Positions 1 to 9,434 are shown, counted from the first letter of the stretch. The stretch is DNA of 62,917 bases from Nostoc sp. CHAB 5836 (GCF_020829445.1 NZ_JAIVFV010000022.1:1-62917); one strand, 5' to 3'. Numbers and translations are program-made. The notes: a model not told the origin generated them from the letters alone.

Positions 1-70
1 ATAAATCTGATTAATCGTAAAAGACCTGGAAACACCAATAGGTAAGGCGATTAATTTAACACTTGCCTCT

Positions 71-775
71 TTGGTGCTAATATCATCAGGAATTTTTGTG
101 GCAGAAACATATAATATTCCTGATTATATGCGGTTTGAGTTGAATGTCACTGATACTGCGATCGTCATCATCTTCGCAGTGGAATATTCACTCCGTCTGT
201 GGAGTGCAGAAAACAAAATTAAGTATATTTTTAGTTTTTATTCGATTATTGACTTAATGGCGATTTTGCCATTTTTTCTAGGAATGGTGGATATTAGCTT
301 TATTCGCCTACTGCGATGGTTTCGGATTTTACGATTAATCAGATTTATCGATCGGAAATTTTTATTCGCCAGTATCAGCACTGAAGATGGGATGATTTTT
401 GCGCGAATATTATTTACATTATTTGCAATTGTTTTTATTTATTCTGGCTTAATTTATCAAGTCGAGCATCCGGTTAATCCTCAAAATTACGGTACATTTT
501 TGGATGCATTTTATTTCTCTGTTGTCACAATGACAACTGTCGGATTTGGCGATGTTATTCCCATTTCTGAATTAGGGCGTTTGCTAACAGTATTGATGAT
601 TTTTACAGGAATTGCGCTAATTCCTTGGCAAGTGGGAGATTTAATTAAGCGAGTAGTGAAAACTGCTAATCAGGTAGAAACAGTTTGTTCAGATTGTGGT
701 TTAGCTTTCCATGATGTAGATGCTGGGTTTTGTAAAAGGTGCGGGACTAAGTTACCTAGTCGTAGAGTTGATTGA
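71..775 (+). CDS. Voltage-gated-type ion channel with C-terminal zinc ribbon
   Basis: A six-helix cation channel of the inner membrane. Visible parts are hydrophobic helices S1-S3, an Arg-rich S4-like helix (RLLRWFRILRLIRF, about residues 79-92), a pore loop with the selectivity filter TTVGFGD near residue 156, and a last helix. The filter suggests potassium selectivity. The C-terminus carries two CxxC pairs (CSDCG and CKRCG) that look like a zinc ribbon. The listed start is a TTG, but in-frame sequence upstream (from base 11, reading VKDLETPIGKAINLTLA) looks like real channel N-terminus and is preceded by an in-frame TGA at 8-10. The true start may therefore be lost, frameshifted, or a rare codon. 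The channel class is clear; substrate and regulation are not. Confidence 0.8.
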   Translation: MVLISSGIFVAETYNIPDYMRFELNVTDTAIVIIFAVEYSLRLWSAENKIKYIFSFYSIIDLMAILPFFLGMVDISFIRLLRWFRILRLIRFIDRKFLFASISTEDGMIFARILFTLFAIVFIYSGLIYQVEHPVNPQNYGTFLDAFYFSVVTMTTVGFGDVIPISELGRLLTVLMIFTGIALIPWQVGDLIKRVVKTANQVETVCSDCGLAFHDVDAGFCKRCGTKLPSRRVD

Positions 776-783
776 CAGAGTAA

Positions 784-900
784 GTGGTGGCGGCTACGGA
801 ATTTAGAGAGCGTTTCTTTGCTAATCCCGAAACCGTTGGTGCAGAGTTAGGGTTGAGTTGCGATGAAGCACAAAAGTTAGCTCAACTTGATTACCCTTAG
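784..900 (+). pseudogene. Fragment resembling an NHLP-clan (RiPP leader-like) protein
   Basis: A 38-codon frame begins 8 bases after the ion-channel stop (GTG start at 784, TAG at 898-900). It contains FRERFFANPETVGAELGLS followed by a QKLAQLD tail. This pattern (F-R-x-R-F/L-x-A-N/D-P, then E-L-G-L) recalls the nitrile-hydratase-like leader peptide clan, such as the Os1348 and Franean1_4349 families associated with ribosomal peptide natural products. The usual first 20 residues are absent and a TAA stop lies just before the GTG, so it is probably a 5'-truncated remnant. No modification enzyme is nearby. The assignment is from motif memory only. Confidence 0.3.
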
Positions 901-910
901 GTGTTGAGAA

Positions 911-1011
911 TAATAGACATCTGGTAGAAATTAAATATGCGTTACCCAGAACCCTTGTAGAGACGTAGCACTGCTACGTCAAAACAATTCTTTTTCACCA
1001 GATGTCTAATA
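911..1011. repeat. Small inverted-repeat element, family C copy 1
   Basis: A 101-bp element with terminal inverted repeats: TAATAGACATCTGGT at the left and ACCAGATGTCTAATA at the right. The interior holds a GTAGAGACGTAGCACTGCTA hairpin. A second copy with the same ends and related interior lies at 43329-43448. It has the size and ends of a miniature inverted-repeat transposable element; no open frame is present. Confidence 0.75.
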
Positions 1012-1012
1012 T

Positions 1013-1300
1013 ATAGGACTTAGGTAAGTGTCACAAAAAATAAAAGCTTTTAGTTTGTAGTCAGGGCTTCAGCCCTGATTTTGAGGACTAAAGTCCTCAC
1101 TACAAACTCCAAATAATATGCAGGGCTATTTCATTCTCATCTAGCCCGCCTCAGAATGAATTCTGAGTCTAATAGCGAAAGTCGTCTAAAGACGACTGAA
1201 AAAAGGTTATAGTCCGTTTTAACGGACTTTAGCTATGAGCCAGGAACTTCAGTTCCGGGTGGTTTATGTCTAGAATGAAATACCCCTGAGTTGTCCTCAC
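1013..1300. repeat. Composite palindromic repeats (families G and H) filling the gap
   Basis: The gap between the ion channel and the glycosyltransferase holds two repeat families. The first (about 1013-1120, family G) has AGTCAGGGCTTCAGCCCTGA and GAGGACTAAAGTCCTC hairpins and recurs at 50735-50975. The second (about 1123-1288, family H) has ends GGGCTATTTCATTCT and AGAATGAAATACCC that pair with each other, and internal hairpins AGTCGTCTAAAGACGACT and AGTCCGTTTTAACGGACT. Related hairpin modules occur at 4095-4240 and 60440-60545. The family H element appears to sit inside the family G copy, whose right end is displaced. From 1300 to 1487 I see only AT-rich sequence. Confidence 0.65.
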
Positions 1301-1487
1301 TGTTCAGCTATTATTTATTTGTGATTTTTCACGGTTTCCCCCTTCCCGCGTCGGGAAGCTTGCTCTGGGGGTTAATCGTTAGCTTTCCCACATGACCTGA
1401 ATTGTCAGATATTTATTTTAGTATGGGTCAAAGGGCGATACATGACACATATATAATTGGTTTAACTTTGATTTAAAGCAAAGAAAT

Positions 1488-3938
1488 ATGAGTAATTTTA
1501 ACCATTCTCAGCATCGAAAAGACTATATCATCCTATTAACAATTTGGCTGATAGCATTAGCTATAGATAGAACTTGGTTTTTCTTAGATGAATCGATTCC
1601 ATCCTACGATCAAAGCGCACATTTAACGACAGCATTACACCACTATAGAATTTTTCAAAACTTCAATATCTTCTCAGGAAATTGGTGGTTATCTCTGTGG
1701 CAATTAACTCCAAGTTATCGCGCTCCTTTTGTATATATTTGCACTGTACCATTTTTGATATTGTTTGGACGTGGATCAGACCAAGCAAGTTGGGTAAATT
1801 TATTGTATACTGCGATGATTATACTTTCAGTGTATCATTTAGGTAATTTTTTATTTAAAAATCGAAAAACTAGCATAACTGCCAGCATGTTTTGCCTGTT
1901 ATTTCCTGTTTTGGGAATTATGCGGACAGATTATTTATTAGATTATGGTTTGACAGCAATTGTTACAGTAACTTTCACAATTTTGACGATTTGGAAAGAT
2001 AGTTATATTGGGTTTGTATCATGGGTGTTAACTATCATATTGGGCGGAGGAATAGGTTTAATCTTGTTGGCTAAACCTACAGGTTTTATTTTTATTTTAG
2101 TTCCTAGCATTTGGACATTAATTAGTTTTATTAGAAAACGTAAATTGATCAAGCTAATTCAAACTTGCTCATCTTTGACGATAGCTTGGTTAATTTGTGG
2201 TTCTTGGTATCGCTTAAATTGGTTAACGATTATTACATCGGCATTAAATGCTAACCAAGTCGGAAAAGGGGAGGGTGATCCTTCTCCCACAAGTATTGCT
2301 GGATGGTTATACTATCCACAGATCATCCCAGAAAGCGTCGGTTTACCAATATTATCTGTGAGTATTGGTATTTTGTTGGTTTATCTAATTAAATCTCGAT
2401 TTACTATTGATTTAATTCCAGGGAATCTCCATAAATCGGCTCGAATTTGGTTATTAGTTACCTTAGTAAGTAGCTATATAATTTGTTCTTTAGGCACAAA
2501 TAAAGACGTTAGATTTATTCTGCCATGCTTTCCTATAATTAGTTTAATTTTGGCGGATTTCTTTAACTTAATTGAGAATAGATATTTTGATAAACTGAGA
2601 TTAGCCACTCTACTATTAAGTAGCGTAATTATACTCAATAATTTGTTTCCATTACCCCTAATTCAAGCATGGGGTGGTAAACATTTACCTAATAATGATG
2701 GTAAGAAATATCCTCTGGATAAACTCATAAATAAAATCATCGAAACCAATCCATATTTAAGGTCAACTTTAGGTGTAATTCCCGTTTCTACACCTCAGAT
2801 AAATGAGTTTACTTTAGATTATTTTGGCACATTAGCAGATTTTCGGGTATATGGCAGAAAATTAACAACGAACTTATCTCAGGTAGAGCAAGATTTACAA
2901 AATTTTTCTTGGTATGTCACCAGAGATAATGAACCAGAGGAACCAGGAGAAAGGGGAGAGACTAAACGAAAATTAAAATCTTTAGTTGAATCTTCTACTG
3001 ATTTGAAATTACAAGGCGATTGGATATTGCCTAATGGAGATAAAATCCGATTATATCATCGCAAAAATCCTTATGTAGTTGTTGAAAAGTTAAGTAATAG
3101 TCAGTCTGTAATAAGGCTAGAAAAAGTTGCAATTTCTCAGCAAGCAATTTTAGATAAAAATAACCCTGTGACCTATGAAATAACAGGCTCATGGGATGAT
3201 TTGCAAAACGGTTTATTACTATTAAAATGGCAAAATAGCCAATCATCTTGGTATCATGATCATGCCATTGGCTTGGGTAATTTATACTGTGGGATCAAAT
3301 GTCATCCTGAAGGAACTTTCCGGGTGAAAGAAGCCTTAGCCACATTTATTCCCAAAACACTACCGCTAGGAAAATATCAACTATCAGCGCTCTATTTAGA
3401 TAGAATAAACAACAAAATCACATCTTTAAATATCCCCGATATTACTGTCAATGTGACAGATGTAGGAACAGTAGAAAAATTGCCACCTTTAGACTTGGTT
3501 ACCCGAACTTCACAACTAGCACAAGAATTACAACAGGGCAAATTAAATAATATCTTTGTACAAATAGATAATTTTAATCAATATGATCCTACTCAAGATT
3601 ATTTAAAACAAATTGATTCTGCGGCTAATTATCGTCTGCAAAGAGAGCCAAATAACTTAAATTGGCGTTACACTCTAGTTTTATCACAACTTTTACAGCG
3701 CCAAGTCCCAGAATTAATCCAAAATTTAATAGAATTAACTAAATATGATGCTCAAAATCCTTATACATGGCTTTATTTAGCTTTTGTTTATCTATATAAC
3801 TTTCAACCTGCACAAGCTGAACCAAAATTAGCGATCGCAGAACAGTTAAAACCAGATATGCCCGAATTAAAAACTTTAAAATCTGTCATAAATATTATGA
3901 AACTTTTGCCACTACAATGGTTTGCCACCAAGGAATAG
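1488..3938 (+). CDS. Membrane glycosyltransferase (PMT/ArnT, GT39-like) with C-terminal TPR-like region
   Basis: An 816-residue polytopic protein. The first 400 residues alternate long hydrophobic helices with short loops. After the first helix the luminal loop has the acidic pattern DESIPSYDQSAH, matching the catalytic DE/D motif region of PMT/ArnT (GT39, GT-C) transferases, which move sugars from polyprenyl-phosphate carriers outside the cytoplasmic membrane. Residues about 400-660 form a soluble domain and about 690-800 contain helical TPR-like repeats (DAQNPYTWLYLAFVYLYNFQ). Start ATG 1488 follows an A-rich leader without a strong ribosome site. It stands alone between repeat-rich gaps. 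Acceptor and donor are unknown; the family call is good, the specific role open. Confidence 0.72.
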   Translation: MSNFNHSQHRKDYIILLTIWLIALAIDRTWFFLDESIPSYDQSAHLTTALHHYRIFQNFNIFSGNWWLSLWQLTPSYRAPFVYICTVPFLILFGRGSDQASWVNLLYTAMIILSVYHLGNFLFKNRKTSITASMFCLLFPVLGIMRTDYLLDYGLTAIVTVTFTILTIWKDSYIGFVSWVLTIILGGGIGLILLAKPTGFIFILVPSIWTLISFIRKRKLIKLIQTCSSLTIAWLICGSWYRLNWLTIITSALNANQVGKGEGDPSPTSIAGWLYYPQIIPESVGLPILSVSIGILLVYLIKSRFTIDLIPGNLHKSARIWLLVTLVSSYIICSLGTNKDVRFILPCFPIISLILADFFNLIENRYFDKLRLATLLLSSVIILNNLFPLPLIQAWGGKHLPNNDGKKYPLDKLINKIIETNPYLRSTLGVIPVSTPQINEFTLDYFGTLADFRVYGRKLTTNLSQVEQDLQNFSWYVTRDNEPEEPGERGETKRKLKSLVESSTDLKLQGDWILPNGDKIRLYHRKNPYVVVEKLSNSQSVIRLEKVAISQQAILDKNNPVTYEITGSWDDLQNGLLLLKWQNSQSSWYHDHAIGLGNLYCGIKCHPEGTFRVKEALATFIPKTLPLGKYQLSALYLDRINNKITSLNIPDITVNVTDVGTVEKLPPLDLVTRTSQLAQELQQGKLNNIFVQIDNFNQYDPTQDYLKQIDSAANYRLQREPNNLNWRYTLVLSQLLQRQVPELIQNLIELTKYDAQNPYTWLYLAFVYLYNFQPAQAEPKLAIAEQLKPDMPELKTLKSVINIMKLLPLQWFATKE

Positions 3939-4065
3939 GAGTAACCTCAGTTGGTGAAATACTCCCATTGATCTAGCTAAAATTGCAAGTCTGGTTTGGA
4001 TTTGGGAGGTTGACACAGCCAAGTAAGCGATCGCCAGACAAGTATTGGAACCATATCTGTCGTCA

Positions 4066-4310
4066 GGAACATTGCTTATAGGTGTCAACTAAGGTGAAAG
4101 TTATGTCCCGCAAGGAACTGAAGTTCCTTGCTGATAGCGAAAGTCATCTAAAAGATGACTAAATAATCGGAAAAATCTTTAGTCTACTTCAGTAGACTTT
4201 AGCTATTAGCCTTGAACTTTAGTTCAAGGCGGGTGACGTAGTTCAAGGCGGGTGACGAAGCCAACAGATAGGCATTTCCAGCTTCAGTTGACACTAATGA
4301 GCATTGTTCC
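4066..4310. repeat. Inverted-repeat element with 25-bp ends (family D copy 1)
   Basis: A 245-bp element. The left end 4066-4090 (GGAACATTGCTTATAGGTGT then CAACT) and right end 4286-4310 are inverted copies with about 21 of 25 positions matching. The interior carries nested hairpins: GGAACTGAAGTTCC, AGTCATCTAAAAGATGACT, and AGTCTACTTCAGTAGACT. The same internal modules recur at 60440-60545 in the opposite orientation, and a related end pair (GGTGTCAA / TTGACACC) brackets 54035-54328. No protein is encoded. It lies between two same-strand genes. Confidence 0.65.
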
Positions 4311-4550
4311 CTACCCCGTGGTCTATTTACCTGAAATATGATATTGTCCTTAGATTTTCAACCTAATATAAATAATTTTAGTTGCTGATTGTTAACATTT
4401 AAATAAATATTAACAATAAAATAAAAAAGTTAAAATAATGTCAACGAATTTGATAGAAAAAAATATTAAACCTGTGCAAAAGTAGAGATAATTTTGAGAA
4501 GACGAAAACAATAAAAACCATTTACTTGGATAAGGTTTGATGCCGAGAAA

Positions 4551-4626
4551 CTGCTCTGACTTCAGGGGAGGATTCATAAATGAAGACTCCAGGTCATAAA
4601 CCTGAAGAGGAATCGGTTGCGAGCAG
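4551..4626 (+). promoter_or_regulatory. Structured leader upstream of glgP
   Basis: Between 4551 and 4626 several segments pair: CTGCTC (4551-4556) with GAGCAG (4621-4626), and CTTCAGG (4560-4566) with CCTGAAG (4601-4607). An alternative hairpin AGGT-CATAA-ACCT (4591-4603) would compete with the second pairing. A strong ribosome site GGGGAGGA and a 16-codon reading frame sit inside the fold, so translation of that frame would disrupt the outer stem. This arrangement suggests attenuation or a cis-acting RNA controlling glgP. I do not recognise a known riboswitch class. The pairings are read directly; the regulatory role is inferred. Confidence 0.45.
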
Positions 4627-4630
4627 ATGA
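4580..4630 (+). CDS. Upstream leader peptide ORF (16 aa) before glgP
   Basis: Reads MKTPGHKPEEESVASR then TGA. It starts with ATG 4580 placed 6 bases after GGGGAGGA, the best ribosome site near glgP. Its stop overlaps the start of a second tiny frame (4627-4668: two adjacent ATGs, then MSEIEKKLSART-like coding, stop TAG 4666-4668), which in turn ends 7 bases before the glgP ATG. glgP itself has a weak ribosome site, so translational coupling through these two frames is plausible. No homologue is claimed; the small size makes this a prediction. Confidence 0.4.
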   Translation: MKTPGHKPEEESVASR

Positions 4631-4668
4631 TGAGTGAAATAGAGAAAAAGTTAAGCGCGAGGACATAG
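4627..4668 (+). CDS. Second tiny upstream ORF (13 aa) overlapping the first
   Basis: The frame starts ATGATGAGT and reads MMSEIEKKLSART. Its first ATG overlaps the TGA stop of the preceding 16-codon frame in the ATGA manner typical of translational coupling. It ends at 4668, seven bases before the glgP start. It could be a relay for ribosomes toward glgP or simply chance; codon evidence is too short to decide. Confidence 0.25.
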   Translation: MMSEIEKKLSART

Positions 4669-4675
4669 ATTTAGT

Positions 4676-6889
4676 ATGGCTAATAGCAGTGGAATCACCG
4701 CAGCACGACGTTTGAGTGAAAAGTTACCTTCACCGCTCAAGCGTTTGGCAGATTTGGCTTATAACTACTGGTGGAGTTGGAGTGGCGATCGCATCTCCCT
4801 ATTCCAAACAATTGATCCCCAAGAATGGGAACGTTGTGGGCATAATCCAGTAGCGATTTTAGAGTCTGCAAGTTATGAGCGTTTGACACAATTAGCAGAA
4901 GACCCATTTTACTTAAAGCAGATATCGGGTCTAGCACGTGAGTTTGACCAATACATCAACCAGCAAGATACTTGGGTGAGTCGAGTTGCACCGCAAGTAT
5001 CCAAAGAACGCCCCATTGCCTACTTTTGCGCCGAATTTGGGATCCATGAATCCCTACCCGTCTACTCCGGTGGCTTGGGCATTCTCGCCGGGGATCACCT
5101 GAAATCATCATCAGATTTGGGTGTACCGATGGTTGGTGTTGGCTTGTTGTATCGCCAAGGTTATTTTCGGCAACGCTTGAACCGTCAAGGTTGGCAAGAA
5201 GATTATTATATTGACAACGCCTTCCAGCAGATGCCCCTGGAGTTAATTAAAAATGAGCAAGGGGAACCGATAATTATCGAGTTACAAGTTCGCCAGAGGT
5301 TTGTGAAAGTGCAAATCTGGCGAGTGCAAGTTGGGCGAGTAACATTATATTTATTAGATAGCGATCGCAACGATAATGATCCCATTGACCGATGGCTAAC
5401 GGGACATCTATACGGCGGTAACTTGGAAACCCGCATCGCCCAAGAAGTCGTTTTGGGAATTGGCGGTGTTCGCGCCCTACACGCTTTGGGAATTGAACCT
5501 TCTGTCTATCACCTCAACGAAGGACACGCGGCATTTTGCACCTTAGAAATTGCGCGGTTAGAAATTGAGCGGACTGGTAAATCGTTCTACGACATTGAAG
5601 CCAAGGTGCGAAACAGTTGTGTATTTACCACCCATACCCCCGTTCCCGCCGGTCATGATGTCTTCTCTCCCGATTTAATAGATTCTTTCTTTGCCAGCTA
5701 TTGGCCGCAATTGCGACTGTCCCGCGAACAATTTTTAGCACTGGGTGCAAGGCGACTAGGCGATCCTTGGGAACCCTTTGGCATGACCGTTTTAGCATTA
5801 CGGATGTCTCGTGCTTGTAATGGCGTGAGTGAATTACACGGTGAAGTTTCCCGTAAAATGTGGACAGTTCTTTATCCGCAGCGATCGGAAGACAAAGTAC
5901 CAATTGGTTACATTACCAATGGCGTTCATGCACCCACTTGGACTGCACCTTTGTTGGCTGACTTATATAACCAATATTTGGGAGAAGATTGGAAAAGTCG
6001 CGCCGTTGATCCTAAGATGTGGGCTAAAGTTGACGAGATTCCCGATAAAGAATTGTGGTCACGGCATCTCATCCTCAAAGAAAGATTGATTGCCTTCACC
6101 CGTTCTAAGGTGAAGAAAGCGCGAGAGTTGCGCGGCGAAAATTATGAACTGATTCAAGCAACACAAAACTTACTCGATCCCAATGTATTGACCATTGGAT
6201 TTGCTCGACGCTTTAGCCCTTACAAGCGTGGGGATCTGATTTTGCGCGATGCTGAACGCGCACTAAATATTTTTGGCCATGCTCAACGTCCAGTACAAAT
6301 TATCTTTGCAGGTAAAGCCCACCCAGCCGATGAAGAAGGTAAGCGGATTATCCAACGCTTAATGGAGTGGTGCCACAATTCCGGGATTATCAACCGAGTC
6401 GCTTTTATTGAAGATTATGACATTTACACCGGTCAAAAATTAGTGCAAGGTGTGGATGTTTGGTTGAATAATCCCCGTCGTCCCTTGGAAGCCTCTGGTA
6501 CAAGTGGGCAAAAAGTCTGCTTTAACGGCGGTCTTAATTGCAGCGTCTTGGATGGCTGGTGGTGCGAAGGCTACCAAGCAGGGCCAGATGGCAAAGGAAT
6601 TAACGGTTGGGCAATTGGTGAAGATGCTCATACCAGCGATCAAGAATTGCAAGATCGGATTGATTCGCGATCGCTTTATCAGCTATTAGAAGAAGAAATT
6701 GTTCCTCTATACTATGACCAAGATCCTCAAGGTATTCCCCACCGTTGGGTGCAGATGATGAAAACTTCCATTCAGACAAATGCGCCGTTATTCAACACTG
6801 ACAGAATGATTGCCGACTACGTTTCACAAGTCTATGTCCCTGAGATTTCTAAGAGCGTACAACCGATTTTAGCTAAAGTTCTGCTTTGA
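4676..6889 (+). CDS. glgP: Alpha-glucan (glycogen) phosphorylase
   Basis: Degrades glycogen by phosphorolysis, releasing glucose-1-phosphate from chain ends in the cytoplasm. The 737-residue protein shows the bacterial short-type alpha-glucan phosphorylase signature: N-terminal YNYWWSWSGD, the active-site region YSGGLGILAGDHLKSSSDLG near residue 130, VYHLNEGHAAF near 280, TNGVHAPTW near 415, and the pyridoxal-phosphate region EASGTSGQK near 605, whose Lys would carry the cofactor. It is somewhat shorter than the roughly 850-residue relatives. It faces glgB across a 253-bp repeat-filled gap. The start is ATG 4676; a structured leader with tiny frames precedes it. Confidence 0.93.
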   Translation: MANSSGITAARRLSEKLPSPLKRLADLAYNYWWSWSGDRISLFQTIDPQEWERCGHNPVAILESASYERLTQLAEDPFYLKQISGLAREFDQYINQQDTWVSRVAPQVSKERPIAYFCAEFGIHESLPVYSGGLGILAGDHLKSSSDLGVPMVGVGLLYRQGYFRQRLNRQGWQEDYYIDNAFQQMPLELIKNEQGEPIIIELQVRQRFVKVQIWRVQVGRVTLYLLDSDRNDNDPIDRWLTGHLYGGNLETRIAQEVVLGIGGVRALHALGIEPSVYHLNEGHAAFCTLEIARLEIERTGKSFYDIEAKVRNSCVFTTHTPVPAGHDVFSPDLIDSFFASYWPQLRLSREQFLALGARRLGDPWEPFGMTVLALRMSRACNGVSELHGEVSRKMWTVLYPQRSEDKVPIGYITNGVHAPTWTAPLLADLYNQYLGEDWKSRAVDPKMWAKVDEIPDKELWSRHLILKERLIAFTRSKVKKARELRGENYELIQATQNLLDPNVLTIGFARRFSPYKRGDLILRDAERALNIFGHAQRPVQIIFAGKAHPADEEGKRIIQRLMEWCHNSGIINRVAFIEDYDIYTGQKLVQGVDVWLNNPRRPLEASGTSGQKVCFNGGLNCSVLDGWWCEGYQAGPDGKGINGWAIGEDAHTSDQELQDRIDSRSLYQLLEEEIVPLYYDQDPQGIPHRWVQMMKTSIQTNAPLFNTDRMIADYVSQVYVPEISKSVQPILAKVLL

Positions 6890-7004
6890 CATACCCACAC
6901 CTTTAAGCATTTCTTTCTTCTCTCAGTGTCCTCTGCGCCTCTGTGGTTCGTCAAAAAAATTGACTTTGACAAAGCATTTTAGCCTTAACCCAAGCGTATT
7001 GACT

Positions 7005-7142
7005 TATAGCGGTTCTCAATTGCATGGAATACAGACCTAACCCCGGCCCCTTCCCTTCTAGCGTTAGGGAGTAAGATTCAAAGCCTCTCTCCTTTTAGGA
7101 GAGAGGTCAAAACTGTACTGCACCCAAGGGAGAACCGCTATA
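7005..7142. repeat. Inverted-repeat element between convergent glgP and glgB (family F copy 1)
   Basis: A 138-bp element with perfect 13-bp ends: TATAGCGGTTCTC at 7005 and GAGAACCGCTATA ending at 7142, directly against the glgB stop codon. The interior has CCTCTCTCCTTTTAGGAGAGAGG, a strong hairpin. A degenerate second copy is at 44382-44534. Because it lies between convergent genes, its hairpins may serve as a two-way transcription terminator; no other terminator is seen in this gap. Confidence 0.7.
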
Positions 7143-9434
7143 TTATCCAATTACCTCAGCAGTCTTCTTCTTATCCAACTTGAGAATCAACACTCCCAAA
7201 GGTGGCAAACACAAATCCAGCGAATAGGGACGACTGTGCAAAGACCAATCATCCGTCCACTTACCGCCTAAGTTGCCCATATTACTGCCACCATACTTAC
7301 GCGCATCACTATTAAACAACTCGGTATAAAATCCCTTTTGGGGTACACCAATACGGTAATGAGAATGGGGTTGTGGTGTAAAATTGCAAACGACGATCGC
7401 AAAATCATCAGAATCGCGATCGCGACGGATAAAGGAAACTACACTATGGCGATTATCGCTACAGTCAATCCACTCAAACCCAGGTTCAGCAAAATCCTGG
7501 GTGTACAAAACTGGCTCAGAACGATACAGATGGTTCAAATCCTGGAAAAACGTTTTTAACTGTTGGTGGGGTTCATGCTGTAATAAATGCCACTCCAAAT
7601 CTGCCCAAGCATTCCACTCACTCCATTGCCCAAACTCCATGCTCATAAACATGGTTTTCTTACCTGGGTGAGCAAACATATAGCTAAACAAACAACGCAC
7701 ATTAGCTAACTTCTGCCATGTATCCCCCGGCATTTTGCCAATCATATTGCTCTTACCATGCACCACTTCATCGTGGGACAGAGCCAGCATGAAGTTCTCG
7801 CTGTGGTTGTACCACATACTAAAGGTGATGTTGTTTTGGTGGAACTGACGGAACCAAGGATCCATACTGAAGTAATCCAGCATATCGTGCATCCAGCCCA
7901 TATTCCACTTCAGATTAAAACCCAGTCCGCCTGTGTAGGTAGGCCAAGATACCATTGGCCAAGAAGTAGATTCTTCAGCAATTGAGAGAATACCGGGGAA
8001 ATAGCTAAAGATAATATGATTTACCTGACGCAGAAAATCTGCTGCTTCTAGGTTTTCTCTGCCGCCGTACTTGTTGGGTAGCCATTCTCCTGGCTTGCGG
8101 CAATAGTCGTTATAGAGCATCGAGGCAACAGCATCGACACGAATCCCGTCAATGTGGTACTTATCAAACCAGAAGAGGGCATTTGCTGCCAGGAAATTAC
8201 TAACTTCATGGCGACCGTAGTTGAACACCAAAGTACCCCATTCTTTGTGTTCACCTTTGCGGGGGTCAGCGTGTTCGTATAGGTGGCTGCCATCAAAGAA
8301 AGCTAAACCATGTCCATCTTTGGGAAAGTGACCAGGAACCCAATCTACAATTACCCCTATATCATTTTGGTGACATTTGTCAACAAAATACATGAAATCT
8401 TCGGGGCTGCCAAAACGAGATGTAGGGGCATAGTACCCAGTTACTTGATAACCCCAAGAACCATCAAAGGGATGTTCCGCAATGGGCAGCATTTCTAGAT
8501 GAGTGTATCCTAGTTCTTTAACATAGGGAATGAGTCGGTCAGCTAGTTCCCGGTAGGTCAGGAAGCGTGCGCCCGGTTTCAGTTCAGAAACCACAACTAC
8601 AGCTTCCGTTTCACCATTGGGGAGTTTAGCTGGTTGGGCACTCGAAGCGTGTAACCAAGAGCCTAAATGCACTTCATAGACTGAGACAGGCTCTTTGAGG
8701 GGGTCAGTGCGACGCCGCTTTGCCATCCAGTCTTCATCACTCCAGCTGTAAGCATTTAAATCAGTGACAATAGATGCCGTTTTCGGGCGGGGTTCCTGCT
8801 GGAAACCGTAGGGATCAGATTTTTCGTAGATATGTCCTTCAAAATTTTTGATTTCATATTTGTAATGCTCCCCCACACCAATTTCCGGAATAAACAATTC
8901 CCAAACTCCGGTGGGCCCTTTACGCATCTGGTGTTTACGCCCATCCCAGAGATTGAAATCTCCCAATAATGAAACATTACGAGCGTTGGGTGCCCAAACA
9001 GCAAAATAAACGCCTTTAACCCCGTCTATTTCCGTGGAGTGCGCTCCCAGTTTTTCATATATCCGGTGATGATTGCCTTCACTAAATAAATGTAAGTCAA
9101 AGTCTGTCAAGTGGGGAGAACGGAAAGCGTAAGGGTCATAAGTGACACGCTCATGTTCCCCCTCTTTAATCTTTAACTGGTAGTTTGCCAGTTCTGTGGT
9201 TTCAATGGTGCATTCAAAAAAGTGGGGGTGATGCACTGTTTGCATTGGGTATTCCTTCCGTTGTTCAGGAAGAACAACCCATGCTGCACTTGCATTTGGT
9301 AGATAGGCTCGCACAGCCCAGACAGTTTTACCATCTTTTTCTATGGGATGAGAACCTAATATTTCAAAGGGATCGTTATGCTGATTCCAAACGATGCTGT
9401 TAACCTGTTCAGGGGCGATCGTGGTCATGGACAT
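7143..9434 (-). CDS. glgB: 1,4-alpha-glucan branching enzyme
   Basis: Makes the alpha-1,6 branches of glycogen by cutting alpha-1,4 chains and rejoining them. The 763-residue length fits the GlgB family. Domains run N-terminal carbohydrate-binding modules (1-240), the GH13 (beta/alpha)8 catalytic barrel (about 250-630) and a C-terminal beta domain. Visible catalytic motifs are [25 protein letters not shown] (nucleophile Asp), AEESTSWP (acid/base Glu) and [12 protein letters not shown] (third acidic residue). The start gives [10 protein letters not shown]. It is convergent with glgP, so the two genes for the same polymer are adjacent but separately transcribed. Confidence 0.96.
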   Translation of the reverse strand: MSMTTIAPEQVNSIVWNQHNDPFEILGSHPIEKDGKTVWAVRAYLPNASAAWVVLPEQRKEYPMQTVHHPHFFECTIETTELANYQLKIKEGEHERVTYDPYAFRSPHLTDFDLHLFSEGNHHRIYEKLGAHSTEIDGVKGVYFAVWAPNARNVSLLGDFNLWDGRKHQMRKGPTGVWELFIPEIGVGEHYKYEIKNFEGHIYEKSDPYGFQQEPRPKTASIVTDLNAYSWSDEDWMAKRRRTDPLKEPVSVYEVHLGSWLHASSAQPAKLPNGETEAVVVVSELKPGARFLTYRELADRLIPYVKELGYTHLEMLPIAEHPFDGSWGYQVTGYYAPTSRFGSPEDFMYFVDKCHQNDIGVIVDWVPGHFPKDGHGLAFFDGSHLYEHADPRKGEHKEWGTLVFNYGRHEVSNFLAANALFWFDKYHIDGIRVDAVASMLYNDYCRKPGEWLPNKYGGRENLEAADFLRQVNHIIFSYFPGILSIAEESTSWPMVSWPTYTGGLGFNLKWNMGWMHDMLDYFSMDPWFRQFHQNNITFSMWYNHSENFMLALSHDEVVHGKSNMIGKMPGDTWQKLANVRCLFSYMFAHPGKKTMFMSMEFGQWSEWNAWADLEWHLLQHEPHQQLKTFFQDLNHLYRSEPVLYTQDFAEPGFEWIDCSDNRHSVVSFIRRDRDSDDFAIVVCNFTPQPHSHYRIGVPQKGFYTELFNSDARKYGGSNMGNLGGKWTDDWSLHSRPYSLDLCLPPLGVLILKLDKKKTAEVIG

